NCBI GenBank assembly: GCA_027026255.1
Contig: JALVOT010000008.1
Span: 75,619-139,618, forward strand
Direction of reading: 5' to 3'
DNA length: 64,000 nt
Source of the DNA: Caldifarciminota bacterium
Lineage (GTDB): Bacteria; Hydrothermota; Tepidihabitantia; SM23-42
Part shown: one piece after another, positions 15,489-24,908 of the stretch
Position numbering within the stretch: position 1 is the first letter of the stretch
Layout: every line of letters starts with the position of its first letter
Notes under the pieces: model-generated
Seen by the model: the letters and a program-made list of their open reading frames with translations, nothing else
Database searches by the model: none
Told to the model about the DNA's origin: nothing
Translations under genes and position numbers: made by a program

Positions 15489-16895
15489 ATGTATCAGGTT
15501 ATTTCGCTAAAATATCGTCCCCAGAATTTTGATGAGATTACGGGTCAGAATCATGTAGTGATTTCATTGAAGGGGGCAATCAAGAGGGGTCGTGTTGGCC
15601 ACGCCTATCTTTTTGCCGGACCCCGTGGTGTTGGCAAGACAACTACAGCCCGAATTCTGGCAAAGAGCCTGAATTGTGTCGAGGGTCCAACAACCCAGCC
15701 CTGTCAGCATTGCCAGTCCTGTATGGAGATCACCCGAAGCAGAAGTATTGATGTTATAGAAATTGATGGGGCATCAAATCGCGGAATCGATGAAATCAGA
15801 AATCTGCGTGAATCGGTAAGGTATTCACCAATTCACAGTCGATATAAGATTTATATTATTGATGAAGTCCATATGCTGACTCAGGAGGCGTTTAATGCCT
15901 TATTAAAAACCCTTGAAGAACCGCCTCCCAATGTTGTTTTTATCTTTGCAACGACAAATCCGATTAAGGTGCCGCAGACCATACTCTCGCGATGTGAACG
16001 TTTTACATTCAAACGACTCAGTGCGGCTGAGATCAAGGATCGATTGACTGATATCGCCCGGAAAGAGGGTATAAAAATTACTGAGAAGGCACTCCATTAT
16101 ATTGCGGTGCGGGCTGATGGTAGTATCCGTGATGGAGAAAGCATTCTGGAACAGCTGACATCATTTACCGAGAATGAAATTAGTGCTGAGGATGTCTTCA
16201 GGTTAATCGGCTTTTTAGGAAGTGATTTCTATTTTGAACTTTTGAACAAAATTTCTAATAATAAACTTAATGAGGTTCTCAGTGCCTTAAATCAGGGTAT
16301 TGAGGATGGGGCAGACCCGGTTGAAATTTATCGCGGTCTTACAAATTACCTGCGCACCCTGCTGCTGGTAAAGACCGGACTGGTTGATAAGTTTCTTGAC
16401 CTGAGCGATGAAGAGATTAAAAGATTGAAGGATTTTCCGATTGATGTAGAAAGGCTGATTGTGATGATAGAGATGGCATTAAAAAAGGAAGATTTTATTA
16501 GAAAATCACTGAATACCAGAATCGGCCTGGAATTGTTGCTCAGTCAACTTACAATTCTCAATCCAGGTTCTGCTGGTACATCTGATAGCCGGTCTGAAAA
16601 GGAACAGGGACTGAAGGAGCGGCTTTTCCGGACGGTTAAAAAGGCAAGTCCAAAATTGGCCGGAATTATAAGTCAGGCAAAGATTGATAGAGATAATGAG
16701 CTGATAGATATCAAAGTCGATAATGATTTTTCACTGGAACAACTTAAGAAGAGTCAGACCGTGCTCAAAACATATTTAAATGAGATTACCGGTTGTGATT
16801 GCCGACTGAAGATTCATCTTGCTGAAGAGCAAAAGTCAGAGACGGGATTGATGGATAAGATTAAGGTTATGTTTGATGGTGAGGAGATAAGATGA
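15489..16895 (+). CDS. dnaX: DNA polymerase III subunit gamma/tau
   Basis: 468-residue clamp-loader ATPase. Walker A is GPRGVGKTTTA (about 45-55), followed by a four-Cys zinc module (NCVEGPTTQPCQHCQSC), Walker B IIDEVH, sensor 1 TTNP and the SRC arginine-finger motif LSRCERFTF. The C-terminus is short for a tau. A_AAA_AAG at 16481-16487 lies in the -1 slippery frame: slippage there would end after four more codons (TAG 16499), giving about a 337-residue gamma-like form that cuts into domain III. The start ATG has a weak AAGGA. ybaB overlaps by 4 bases. Confidence 0.95.
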   Translation: MYQVISLKYRPQNFDEITGQNHVVISLKGAIKRGRVGHAYLFAGPRGVGKTTTARILAKSLNCVEGPTTQPCQHCQSCMEITRSRSIDVIEIDGASNRGIDEIRNLRESVRYSPIHSRYKIYIIDEVHMLTQEAFNALLKTLEEPPPNVVFIFATTNPIKVPQTILSRCERFTFKRLSAAEIKDRLTDIARKEGIKITEKALHYIAVRADGSIRDGESILEQLTSFTENEISAEDVFRLIGFLGSDFYFELLNKISNNKLNEVLSALNQGIEDGADPVEIYRGLTNYLRTLLLVKTGLVDKFLDLSDEEIKRLKDFPIDVERLIVMIEMALKKEDFIRKSLNTRIGLELLLSQLTILNPGSAGTSDSRSEKEQGLKERLFRTVKKASPKLAGIISQAKIDRDNELIDIKVDNDFSLEQLKKSQTVLKTYLNEITGCDCRLKIHLAEEQKSETGLMDKIKVMFDGEEIR

Positions 16896-17176
16896 AAAAT
16901 TTTATGAAACAGGCCCAGCAGTTACAACAGAAATTGTTGGAGCAGTTAAGGGCGATAAAAGTTGAAGGTAGTGCTGGTGGTGGTATGGTCAGAATTGAGA
17001 TGGATGGTGAGCAGAATGTCCTGAGTATAAAGATTGAACCGGAAATCCTTAAAGAACAGGATGCGGGGATGCTTGAAGACCTTATTGTTGCTGCATTCAA
17101 CGATGCCCGTAAAAAGATTTTAGAGAAAACTCAGGAGAGTCTGAAATCAATAACCGGACTTCCCTTTCCAATGTAG
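16892..17176 (+). CDS. ybaB: YbaB/EbfC family nucleoid-associated protein
   Basis: 94-residue DNA-binding dimer (MKNFMKQAQQLQQKLLEQL, GSAGGGMVRIEMDG, DLIVAAFNDARKK), of usual length. Co-translated with dnaX through ATGA. recR, the usual third gene, does not follow. Confidence 0.93.
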   Translation: MKNFMKQAQQLQQKLLEQLRAIKVEGSAGGGMVRIEMDGEQNVLSIKIEPEILKEQDAGMLEDLIVAAFNDARKKILEKTQESLKSITGLPFPM

Positions 17177-17177
17177 T

Positions 17178-17400
17178 CCATTTAATCAATAGAACCTTTC
17201 CAATTTTTACTGTATTATCCATCTCGATTCGATAGAAATATGCACCGGGAGCCGGTTTTCGTTACAGGAATGTCCCTTTATCTGATATCCGCCTGGATTC
17301 AAAAGTCCTGACTTAACCGCTCCAGCCATTTAACCTGATAGAAGTCAATCTTGATTCGGTTTTTTAGTGCTGTACTATTATGTGCGGAATTTGGTGATAC
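17178..17400 (-). pseudogene. Relic of a sorting-domain surface protein
   Basis: On the minus strand about 17178-17249 reads PAPGAYFYRIEMDNTVKIGKV and on, a good Por-type C-terminal sorting-domain ending. A stop (TAA) lies two codons before it, and further upstream only frame-broken traces remain. No parent gene is left in the 303-base gap, so this is the decayed 3' end of a lost surface-protein gene. Confidence 0.65.
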
Positions 17401-17479
17401 TGAATAAATACTGTAACATACCGAAGAAGATAGGACTCTGTTTTTATTGATTGGTCCCTACAGAAATCATAATGTAAGG

Positions 17480-18820
17480 CTAACTTTCTTTATATTCTTC
17501 TAATTTATTGAGGAATAATCTTTGAATTTCATCAAGCCGTTTTTTGGTTTGGGCCTCAAACCTCATCACCAGGACTGGCTGTGTATTAGATGGCCTGAGC
17601 AATCCCCAGCCATCACCGAAATCGACCCTTATCCCATCGATATCAATTACCTTATAATGTTTTTTAAAGAATGCCTTTAGATTTTCAACAATTTTGAATT
17701 TTTCTTCTTCCGGGGTTGCAACCCGGATCTCCGGAGTTGCGTAGTATCGCGGAATCTTACCGGCAAGTTCGGAAAGTTTTTTACCCCTGCTTAGTATCTC
17801 AAGTAATCTCAAACTGGCATAGAGTGCATCATCAAATCCAAAATAGCGATCAGCAAAGAAGATATGGCCGGACATCTCTCCGGCCAGTGGGGCGTTTTCC
17901 TCTTTCATCTTTGCCTTAATCAGCGAATGGCCGGTCTTATACATTAATGGAATACCCCCAAGCGCCTCGATCCTTTCAATCAGACCCTTAGAACACTTCA
18001 CCTCAAAGATAATCTTGGCGCCGGGTAACTTTTTCAAAATATCTTCAGCATAGATTGCCAGAAGTACATCACCCCAGATTATCCCTCCATTTTCGTCAAT
18101 GACACCAATTCGATCTCCATCGCCGTCAAATCCTAAACCGACTGAAAATTTTTTATTTTTTACTGTTTCAATCAATTCATGAATGTATTCAGCAACTACC
18201 GGGTCTGGCAGATGGGCGGGAAAGTTACCATCGGGTTCTTTATTGAGGATCAGATAATCTAAATCCAGGCGTGCAAAGAGTTTATCAACAATCGGGCCAC
18301 AGGTTCCGTTCCCTGTATCTACGGCAACCTTGAGTCTCTTTTCAATCTTAATATCCTTGAGGAGATAGTTTATATAATCTTCTTTTATCTCTTTTTTTGA
18401 AACTTCACCCTTGCCCGTGCTGAAATTTCCTTCTTCAGCAATCTTTCTTAATTTCTGGATTTCTTTGCCAAAGATGGTGCTCTTTTTGTGGCAGACCTTG
18501 AAGCCGTTAAACTCCTTAGGGTTGTGGCTTGCAGTAATCATTACGCCGTTACTGATGTTATAATAGAAAAGGGAAAAGTATAAGGCCGGTGTCGGGACCA
18601 TACCGATATCAATAACATTACGACCCGAGTCGGTTAACCCCTTTGTCAGATTTTTGAATATCCGGGGCGAGGAAAGTCTGACATCCTGACCGATAACCAC
18701 ACTATCTGAATTCTGATAATATGTGCCCAAGGCGCGGCCCAATAGATAAACATCTTTATCATTTAAATCTTTGTCAGCGAGGCCGCGAATATCGTATTCC
18801 CTGAAGATTTCAGGATTCAC
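17480..18820 (-). CDS. Phosphomannomutase/phosphoglucomutase
   Basis: 446-residue alpha-D-phosphohexomutase interconverting hexose-6- and hexose-1-phosphates for sugar-nucleotide synthesis. Four-domain hallmarks: FREYDIRG, catalytic phosphoserine loop ITASHNPKEFNGFK, metal loop GFDGDGDRIG, sugar loop GEMSGH and phosphate-binding RPSNTQPVLVMRFE. It follows and overlaps the PPC-domain gene by 4 bases. PMM versus PGM specificity cannot be told. Confidence 0.93.
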   Translation of the reverse strand: MNPEIFREYDIRGLADKDLNDKDVYLLGRALGTYYQNSDSVVIGQDVRLSSPRIFKNLTKGLTDSGRNVIDIGMVPTPALYFSLFYYNISNGVMITASHNPKEFNGFKVCHKKSTIFGKEIQKLRKIAEEGNFSTGKGEVSKKEIKEDYINYLLKDIKIEKRLKVAVDTGNGTCGPIVDKLFARLDLDYLILNKEPDGNFPAHLPDPVVAEYIHELIETVKNKKFSVGLGFDGDGDRIGVIDENGGIIWGDVLLAIYAEDILKKLPGAKIIFEVKCSKGLIERIEALGGIPLMYKTGHSLIKAKMKEENAPLAGEMSGHIFFADRYFGFDDALYASLRLLEILSRGKKLSELAGKIPRYYATPEIRVATPEEEKFKIVENLKAFFKKHYKVIDIDGIRVDFGDGWGLLRPSNTQPVLVMRFEAQTKKRLDEIQRLFLNKLEEYKES

Positions 18821-19236
18821 AGGTCGAGCAGGTTGAGCCCGGTCTCTTTATCGAGTCTTCGGGTCAGGGCTGCACTCAGGGGCAAAATGATAATCTCCAG
18901 TGTCGCCGGAACATAGCCCTTAAATAGATGTCCGCCAAAGGCATTGAAGTTCTCATCGGTGATGGTTACATGGCAGTGGATTATTGTTTCATCACCGGAT
19001 TTTGTGATGTTTCCTGAGAAACTTGTGAATTCATATTCATCATTGAATTCTTTTTCTTTATAGTTCCGGGTATGGGCATCAAAATAACCCAGATTCAGCT
19101 TCTTCCCTACTCCCAGACCGAAAAAGAAACCGCCGGTAATGCGATTTTCCCGGGCGAAATTCTTCAGGGATTGAATGATTTCTTCATCCTTTTCCAGACG
19201 CACCACATAAAATTGGGAAAATTTTTTGAATTTCAT
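18817..19236 (-). CDS. PPC/DUF296 domain protein
   Basis: 139-residue PPC (PD1-like, DUF296) protein, a trimeric fold seen alone in bacteria and in plant AT-hook factors. Motifs: FFFGLGVGKKLNLGYFD, EFTSFSGNI, IHCHVTITDENFNAFGGHLFKGYV. The three His of HCH...GGH form a likely metal site. Function in bacteria is unclear. Translationally coupled to the phosphohexomutase. Confidence 0.85.
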   Translation of the reverse strand: MKFKKFSQFYVVRLEKDEEIIQSLKNFARENRITGGFFFGLGVGKKLNLGYFDAHTRNYKEKEFNDEYEFTSFSGNITKSGDETIIHCHVTITDENFNAFGGHLFKGYVPATLEIIILPLSAALTRRLDKETGLNLLDL

Positions 19237-19305
19237 AAATCATTATATTCACAATTTTTTTTTAGTCAACAGCATTATATGGGGTCAAATCTTCACAATT
19301 CACAA

Positions 19306-19333
19306 TTGACAAAACTGGTTGTGTATATATAAT
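19306..19333 (+). promoter_or_regulatory. Leaderless promoter of the transposase gene
   Basis: TTGACA (19306-19311), 16 bp, TATAAT (19328-19333), five bases, ATG 19339. Its first base directly follows the left inverted repeat. Confidence 0.75.
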
Positions 19334-19338
19334 ACATC

Positions 19339-20325
19339 ATGGCACGTCAACTGCGTATTCAATACCCCGGGGCATTTTATCATATTACCTGTCGGGGTAA
19401 TGAACGAAAAAAAATATTCCTTGATAGCGATGACCGAGACCGTTTTATCGAGTTACTAAAAGAGTCACTAAGGATCTATCATGTGATTCTTTATGTCTAT
19501 ATACAGATGGACAACCATTTTCATTTAGTGTTACAGACGAAGCGGGCTAATTTAAGTGAGTTTATGCGTCGATTTAATATCTGTTATACCGGTTGGTTTA
19601 ATTATCACCATAAAACTTGTGGCCATTTATACCAGGGCCGCTACAAGGCATTATTAGTTGATGCAGATAATTATCTACTTGAGCTATCGCGTTATGTGCA
19701 TCTCAATCCGGTGCGGGTTGGGAGGTTGTGTGGGTGCGGTTATCGTGAAAAATGGCAGTATCTTATAAAATATAAGTGGAGTAGTTTAGCGGGTTATTTA
19801 AATGCGAAGCGTGCGGTTGATTTTGTTGATTATGATATGGTGTTGAAAACGATTGGTGGCCGACGTTCCTATCAACAATTTCTATCTGATGGTGTACGGA
19901 AAGATTTAGATGATATTTTAGAAAATGTAAAGTATCAAACAATATTGGGTGATAATGATTTTGTTACTTTAGTAAAGAATAAATATTTCAAGAGTGGGTC
20001 ATTACGGGAGCAACCTGCGTATCGTGGTATGGTAGTAAAATTAATTAAACCCGAAGTGGTAATTGCCTGTTGTGCAGAAGTTTTAGGTGCTGATTTAGCA
20101 CAGCTTAAAGCGCGTTCCGGTGATGGGATTCTGCGTGGCATTGTTGCCGAGATGCTCTATAGATATAGTGGCATTACGCAGCGTGAGATTGGTGAGTTGC
20201 TCGGTGGAATAGAGTATACTGCGGTAAATATGTTACGGCGTCGTTTGCAAAAAAAGCTAACTATTCCAGAAGTAAATGCACGATATATCCGTGTGGAAGA
20301 TCATTTAAAAACTTGTGAATTGTGA
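19339..20325 (+). CDS. REP-associated-type Y1 (HUH) transposase with C-terminal DnaA-like helix-turn-helix
   Basis: 328 residues. The Y1_Tnp domain (about 1-150) has HUH in MDNHFHLVLQT and the catalytic Tyr in LSRYVHLNPVR; ARQLRIQYPGAFYHITCRGNE is the usual start. The C-terminal part (RGIVAEMLYRYSGITQREIGELLG...LRRRLQKKL) resembles the DnaA C-terminal domain added in many such transposases. Single-strand transposition is expected for the family. Frame intact. Confidence 0.92.
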   Translation: MARQLRIQYPGAFYHITCRGNERKKIFLDSDDRDRFIELLKESLRIYHVILYVYIQMDNHFHLVLQTKRANLSEFMRRFNICYTGWFNYHHKTCGHLYQGRYKALLVDADNYLLELSRYVHLNPVRVGRLCGCGYREKWQYLIKYKWSSLAGYLNAKRAVDFVDYDMVLKTIGGRRSYQQFLSDGVRKDLDDILENVKYQTILGDNDFVTLVKNKYFKSGSLREQPAYRGMVVKLIKPEVVIACCAEVLGADLAQLKARSGDGILRGIVAEMLYRYSGITQREIGELLGGIEYTAVNMLRRRLQKKLTIPEVNARYIRVEDHLKTCEL

Positions 20326-20346
20326 AGATTTGACCCCATGAGACTA

Positions 20347-20374
20347 TTGACAATTTAATTTATTTATATAAAAT
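20347..20374 (+). promoter_or_regulatory. Leaderless promoter of the GH13-like gene
   Basis: TTGACA (20347-20352), 16 bp, TAAAAT (20369-20374), five bases, ATG 20380. It starts 7 bp outside the right end of the mobile element. Confidence 0.7.
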
Positions 20375-20379
20375 CTTCT

Positions 20380-22068
20380 ATGGTGAGAATTTCCCATATA
20401 ATTGTATTTTTCATCCTTCTGGGAATTGATGCAGATGCCCTTGATTTAGGCAGGGTCTATCACTCACCCTGGGACCTTTTTTATGTGAATCCGGGTTATG
20501 GTGAAATTAAACTACGAACCATACAAAATAATCTTACCGAGGCCTATGTTATTATCAATAAAAAGCGGGTTCAGATGGCATTAATGTATCGAAATAAAGG
20601 CTATGATTATTTTATTGCGAATGTGGAGCCTTTTGATACTACGGCTGGTTATTATTTTATCCTTAAGGATGCATCTGATTCGCTGCGTTTTCCCTCGGCC
20701 GGTTCGTTAAAGGCGTTGGTGCCGATATTTAGACCTCCGGCCTGGGCAGTGGGTAAGATATATTACATAATCGCTCCGGATGGTTTCTACAATGGCCATA
20801 TTGCAAATGACCCGAAGAGAATTCTGAAATGGGGAGAACCACCAAAGGGATGGTTATCCTACGGCGGTGATTTTAGGGGTATCATTGATAAATTCGCCTA
20901 TATCGATTCACTTGACCCTGATGTCATAATGCTTTTACCGATTTTTAAATCTTCATCCAACCATAAATTTGATATTGAAGATTATGCGGCAATTGACCCG
21001 TCACTTGGCGATACTGCGGATTTGAAACTGCTGATTAATGAAATCCACCGTCGGAATAAAAAGATTATTCTCAGAATTATTTTTACACATACCAGTAATA
21101 AATTTCCTGCATTTCTGGATATCAATAAAAATGGTGCTAAATCAAAATATATCAACTGGTATCTATTAAGCGCCCCGATAATAAAGAGAACACCACTGAA
21201 TTATAGTGTCTGGCAAAATGATTATCGTTTTCCTAAATTGAATTTAAAGAATGGACAATTAAAGAGTCGTTTGATTCGCTATCTTGAATACTGGAAACGC
21301 TTTGGTTTTGATGGTTTTTATATCGGGGAAGAGTCCGTGATGGATTCCAGTTTTGTTAAATCAGTGCATCGATATATGAAATTAATGTATCCTGATATAC
21401 TTTTGCTGGGAAGTGATGGTCGTCCCTTAGGCGGCGATGGGTTTGATGGTCATCAAAATATAAAACTGAGAAAATTAATTCTTGATTATTTTGTGAATGA
21501 ACGACTTTCCACCAGTGAGTTTGATGCAGCAATAAGAAAATTATTGTTTTTCAATCTTCCCCAGATTAATAGTGTGAATATCAATACATTTTTCAGTTAT
21601 GATAAAAGGATTGGCTCACTTATTACGGATAAGGCGGTATTGAAAAATCTTTATGTGTTCCTCTTTACATTCTGCGGTTCTCCAGCCATCTTATATGGTG
21701 ATGAAATCGGGATGACACAATGTAGTATGTTGAACTGGGGCAGTTTTATCTGGCAACCCGAGAAGCAGGATAGAGACCTTCTTAGATTTATCAAACGGTT
21801 GATTAAGATTAGAAAAGAGAATCCCCGGCTTGCCGGCAAGAATTTTTATTCCCTTTACATCAATGATATCAATCGTATTTACGCCTATGACCGGGGTGGT
21901 ATCATAGTGGTGATCAATTCAGGGAATGCTCATTCGTTTGTTGACCTTCCCGCCTGGGATGGAGATTATATTGATTTGATGAGTGGTGAAAAGATTACCG
22001 CATTTTCACGAAAATTGAGATTTTCTATCGGACCGAAGACATTTCGTATTCTGAAACGTGGCGTTTAA
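20380..22068 (+). CDS. Secreted GH13 (alpha-amylase family)-like protein lacking catalytic residues
   Basis: 562 residues: signal peptide (about 1-21), a beta-sandwich domain, then an alpha-amylase (beta/alpha)8 barrel (about 120-480; [41 protein letters not shown]) and a C-terminal beta domain. The family's key positions are changed: DxxxNH is RIIFTH, the GFRxD nucleophile motif is GFYIG (Arg to Tyr314, Asp to Gly316), the acid/base Glu position is Ser345 (LGSDG), and only the third carboxylate remains (SYD, Asp408). It should therefore be a non-catalytic sugar-binding or structural paralog. uvrB overlaps its 3' end by 11 bases. Confidence 0.8.
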   Translation: MVRISHIIVFFILLGIDADALDLGRVYHSPWDLFYVNPGYGEIKLRTIQNNLTEAYVIINKKRVQMALMYRNKGYDYFIANVEPFDTTAGYYFILKDASDSLRFPSAGSLKALVPIFRPPAWAVGKIYYIIAPDGFYNGHIANDPKRILKWGEPPKGWLSYGGDFRGIIDKFAYIDSLDPDVIMLLPIFKSSSNHKFDIEDYAAIDPSLGDTADLKLLINEIHRRNKKIILRIIFTHTSNKFPAFLDINKNGAKSKYINWYLLSAPIIKRTPLNYSVWQNDYRFPKLNLKNGQLKSRLIRYLEYWKRFGFDGFYIGEESVMDSSFVKSVHRYMKLMYPDILLLGSDGRPLGGDGFDGHQNIKLRKLILDYFVNERLSTSEFDAAIRKLLFFNLPQINSVNINTFFSYDKRIGSLITDKAVLKNLYVFLFTFCGSPAILYGDEIGMTQCSMLNWGSFIWQPEKQDRDLLRFIKRLIKIRKENPRLAGKNFYSLYINDINRIYAYDRGGIIVVINSGNAHSFVDLPAWDGDYIDLMSGEKITAFSRKLRFSIGPKTFRILKRGV

Positions 22069-24055
22069 GCTGAAATCAAAATTTTCTCCTCGGGGTGATC
22101 AACCGGAGGCGATTAAAAAACTTGTTGAGGGCATAAAAAGGGGTGAGGAATTCCAGACCCTGCTCGGGGTAACCGGTTCAGGCAAGACATTTACGATTGC
22201 CAATGTGATTGAAAGGGTGCAAAAACCAACCCTGGTGATTTCACATAATAAGACACTTGCTGCCCAATTGTATGGAGAATTTAAGGCCTTTTTTCCTGAT
22301 AATGCCGTAGAATATTTTATCTCATATTATGATTATTATCAACCCGAGGCATATGTGCCGGAAACCGACCTTTATATTGAAAAGGATGCCTCGATAAATG
22401 AAGAGATTGAACGATTGAGATTGCGGGCAACCTCGGTCCTGCTCTCGCAGCGTGATGTTATTATCGTGGCATCGGTTTCCTGTATTTATAATATCGGTTC
22501 ACCGGATGAAGTGAAGGAACTTGTGGTCTTCTTAGAAAAAGGAAAAAAAATCTCCCGGGATGACCTGCTGCAGACGTTGGTCTCTGTTCAGTATCAAAGA
22601 AATGATATTGAGTTTGCTCGGGGCACATTTCGGGTGCGCGGTGATACTATAGATATCCATCCGGCCGATGAAAAGTATGGGGTGCGGGTGGGTCTCTTTG
22701 ATGATACGATTGAAAAAATCCAGATTTTTGATCCGGTTTCCGGGCATATCACTGATGAACCTGATAATATCATAATCTTTCCTGCAAAACATTTTATCAC
22801 GACCCGACCGAGAATTGAAGAGGCGGTTGAGGCAATAAAAAAAGAACTTGACCAGCGGGTTGAGGAGTTAAGGTCACAGGGTAAACTCCTTGAGGCCCAG
22901 CGCCTTTTACAGCGCACCAACTTTGATATTGAGATGCTTCTGGAATTGGGCTACTGCCCGGGTATAGAAAATTATTCAATGCACCTTTCCGGACGCAAAT
23001 CAGGTGAACGGCCATTCTGTTTGATCGACTATTTCCCAAAGGATTTTCTTTTGATTATTGATGAATCCCATGTTACAATTCCCCAGATTCGGGGGATGTA
23101 CGAGGGTGACCACTCAAGAAAATTGACCCTGGTTGAATATGGATTTCGGCTTCCTTCGGCATTGGAAAATCGGCCTTTAAAATTTGATGAATTTCTCAGT
23201 CTCATAAACCAGGCGATATGTATCTCAGCAACCCCGGGTGAGTGGGAGATTGCACGGTCAAAGCACCGTGTGGTTGAGCAGATTGTTCGACCTACGGGAA
23301 TTGTTGACCCCGAGGTTATCGTGAAACCTGCTCAGAACCAGGTGGATGATTTAATCGGCGAGATTCAAAAGCGGGTTAAGAAGAATGAAAGGGTGCTGGT
23401 TACGACCCTTACCAAGAGGATGGCTGAAGACCTTGCCCAGTACTTGAATGAACTTGGTATTCGGGTGCGATATATGCATTCAGAAATTGATGCCTTGCAA
23501 AGGGTTGAAATCTTAAGGGGGCTGCGCTTAGGTGAATTTGATGTGCTTGTCGGAATAAATCTTTTGCGGGAGGGGCTTGACCTTCCAGAAGTGGCTTTGG
23601 TTGCAATCCTTGATGCAGACCGTGAGGGGTTCTTGAGGAGTGAGTGTTCTCTGATTCAGACTGCGGGTCGTGCCGCAAGGAATGTGTGCAGTGAGGTTAT
23701 TATGTATGCCGATGGGCTGACCGGTTCTATGCGTCGGGCACTTAAGGAGATGGAAAGGCGTCGTCGGAAACAACTCGACTATAATAAAAAATATAATATC
23801 ACGCCACAGAGTATTGTTAAAAGTTACGATGAGATTATAAAGGCAACCTCGGTTGCCGACCGGATCAACAGATATAAAGATCATACAACGGAAACAGATA
23901 AAATTGGTGAACTTTATCATCAGATGGAGGAGGCGGTGTCATTGATGGAATTTGAACGGGCCGCGGAATTAAGGGATCGAATAAAATTGTTGAAAAATAA
24001 GTTTATCTTATCTGAAAAAAGGAGATATCGGGGCAGGAATGCGCACAAAAGATAA
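22058..24055 (+). CDS. uvrB: Excinuclease ABC subunit B
   Basis: 665-residue UvrB, the damage-verification helicase of nucleotide excision repair. Walker [11 protein letters not shown], beta-hairpin [53 protein letters not shown] and a C-terminal UVR motif ([22 protein letters not shown]) are all present at normal length. Start is GTG 22058, inside the preceding gene; no better start exists before FSPRGDQP. Confidence 0.97.
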   Translation: MAFKLKSKFSPRGDQPEAIKKLVEGIKRGEEFQTLLGVTGSGKTFTIANVIERVQKPTLVISHNKTLAAQLYGEFKAFFPDNAVEYFISYYDYYQPEAYVPETDLYIEKDASINEEIERLRLRATSVLLSQRDVIIVASVSCIYNIGSPDEVKELVVFLEKGKKISRDDLLQTLVSVQYQRNDIEFARGTFRVRGDTIDIHPADEKYGVRVGLFDDTIEKIQIFDPVSGHITDEPDNIIIFPAKHFITTRPRIEEAVEAIKKELDQRVEELRSQGKLLEAQRLLQRTNFDIEMLLELGYCPGIENYSMHLSGRKSGERPFCLIDYFPKDFLLIIDESHVTIPQIRGMYEGDHSRKLTLVEYGFRLPSALENRPLKFDEFLSLINQAICISATPGEWEIARSKHRVVEQIVRPTGIVDPEVIVKPAQNQVDDLIGEIQKRVKKNERVLVTTLTKRMAEDLAQYLNELGIRVRYMHSEIDALQRVEILRGLRLGEFDVLVGINLLREGLDLPEVALVAILDADREGFLRSECSLIQTAGRAARNVCSEVIMYADGLTGSMRRALKEMERRRRKQLDYNKKYNITPQSIVKSYDEIIKATSVADRINRYKDHTTETDKIGELYHQMEEAVSLMEFERAAELRDRIKLLKNKFILSEKRRYRGRNAHKR

Positions 24056-24908
24056 AAAGAAAAGGGAATTTTTACGCATTGTTAAAACTGCACTAAAAGA
24101 GGATATCGGAAAGGGGGATATTACTTCCGAACCCATTTTTAAAGATGGAGAAAGGGTGCTGGGTATTATATTTGCCAAGGAGGATGGTATCCTCTGTGGG
24201 GTGGAACTTGCCCGACTTGTATTTAAGGAAATTGATGAAACAATTGATTTCCAGACCAAATTGAGTGACGGTGCAAAACTTGTTCCCGGGATAACCATTG
24301 CAACGATGATAGGCCCGGCTGTCTCCTGTTTGAAAGGGGAGCGCACCGCATTGAATTTTCTTCAGCACCTCAGTGGTATTGCGACACTAACAAAAAAATT
24401 TGTTGAACTGACCGAAGGAAAGATTAAGATACTGGATACCAGAAAGACCCTGCCGGGACTCCGTTTTATTGAAAAGTATGCAGTGCGGACCGCAGGTGGG
24501 TACAATCATCGAGCCGGACTGTATGATGCGGTTTTAATTAAAGATAATCACATCGAGATTGCCGGGGGTATTGCGAATGCCGTTGAAAAAATACGAAAGA
24601 AGAATAAAAAAGTTTTTATTGAGGTTGAGGTGAAAACCTTTGACGAACTTAAAGAGGCGGTCGATCTGGGTGTGAATCGTATAATGATTGATAATATGAA
24701 TCAGACCAAGATTGCTGATGCGGTAAAGATGATTAAATCGAGTAACCCGGCGATTGAGATTGAGGTGAGCGGAGGTATAACATTGAGCGACATCCCGGAC
24801 CTTGCCGGACTGGGCATCGATTATGTATCGGTTGGTGCCCTTACCCACTCTGCTCCGGCTTTGGATATTGCCCTCAAGATGAAATCACTCGGTTGTGGTT
24901 CAAACTGA
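24039..24908 (+). CDS. nadC: Nicotinate-nucleotide pyrophosphorylase (carboxylating)
   Basis: 289-residue quinolinate phosphoribosyltransferase making nicotinate mononucleotide for NAD. Motifs: [59 protein letters not shown] (kept here as landmarks around 133-158), IKDNHI, IEVEV and EVSGGI. It overlaps uvrB by 17 bases. nadA and nadB are not in the window. Confidence 0.95.
   Translation: MRTKDKKKREFLRIVKTALKEDIGKGDITSEPIFKDGERVLGIIFAKEDGILCGVELARLVFKEIDETIDFQTKLSDGAKLVPGITIATMIGPAVSCLKGERTALNFLQHLSGIATLTKKFVELTEGKIKILDTRKTLPGLRFIEKYAVRTAGGYNHRAGLYDAVLIKDNHIEIAGGIANAVEKIRKKNKKVFIEVEVKTFDELKEAVDLGVNRIMIDNMNQTKIADAVKMIKSSNPAIEIEVSGGITLSDIPDLAGLGIDYVSVGALTHSAPALDIALKMKSLGCGSN

Larger units (their letters stand above)
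19279..20339 (+). mobile_element. Y1-transposase element with perfect 27-bp terminal inverted repeats
   Basis: The ends 19279-19305 and 20313-20339 are perfect 27-bp inverted repeats (outer part ATGGGGTCAAATCTTCACAA). The transposase promoter abuts the left repeat and the transposase stop codon lies inside the right repeat, so the unit is a compact 1061-bp element. I see no other copy in the window. Confidence 0.85.

Noticed and set aside
22797-23920. Long minus-strand frames inside uvrB
   Set aside because: Shadow frames of a highly conserved gene; no start signals or domains.
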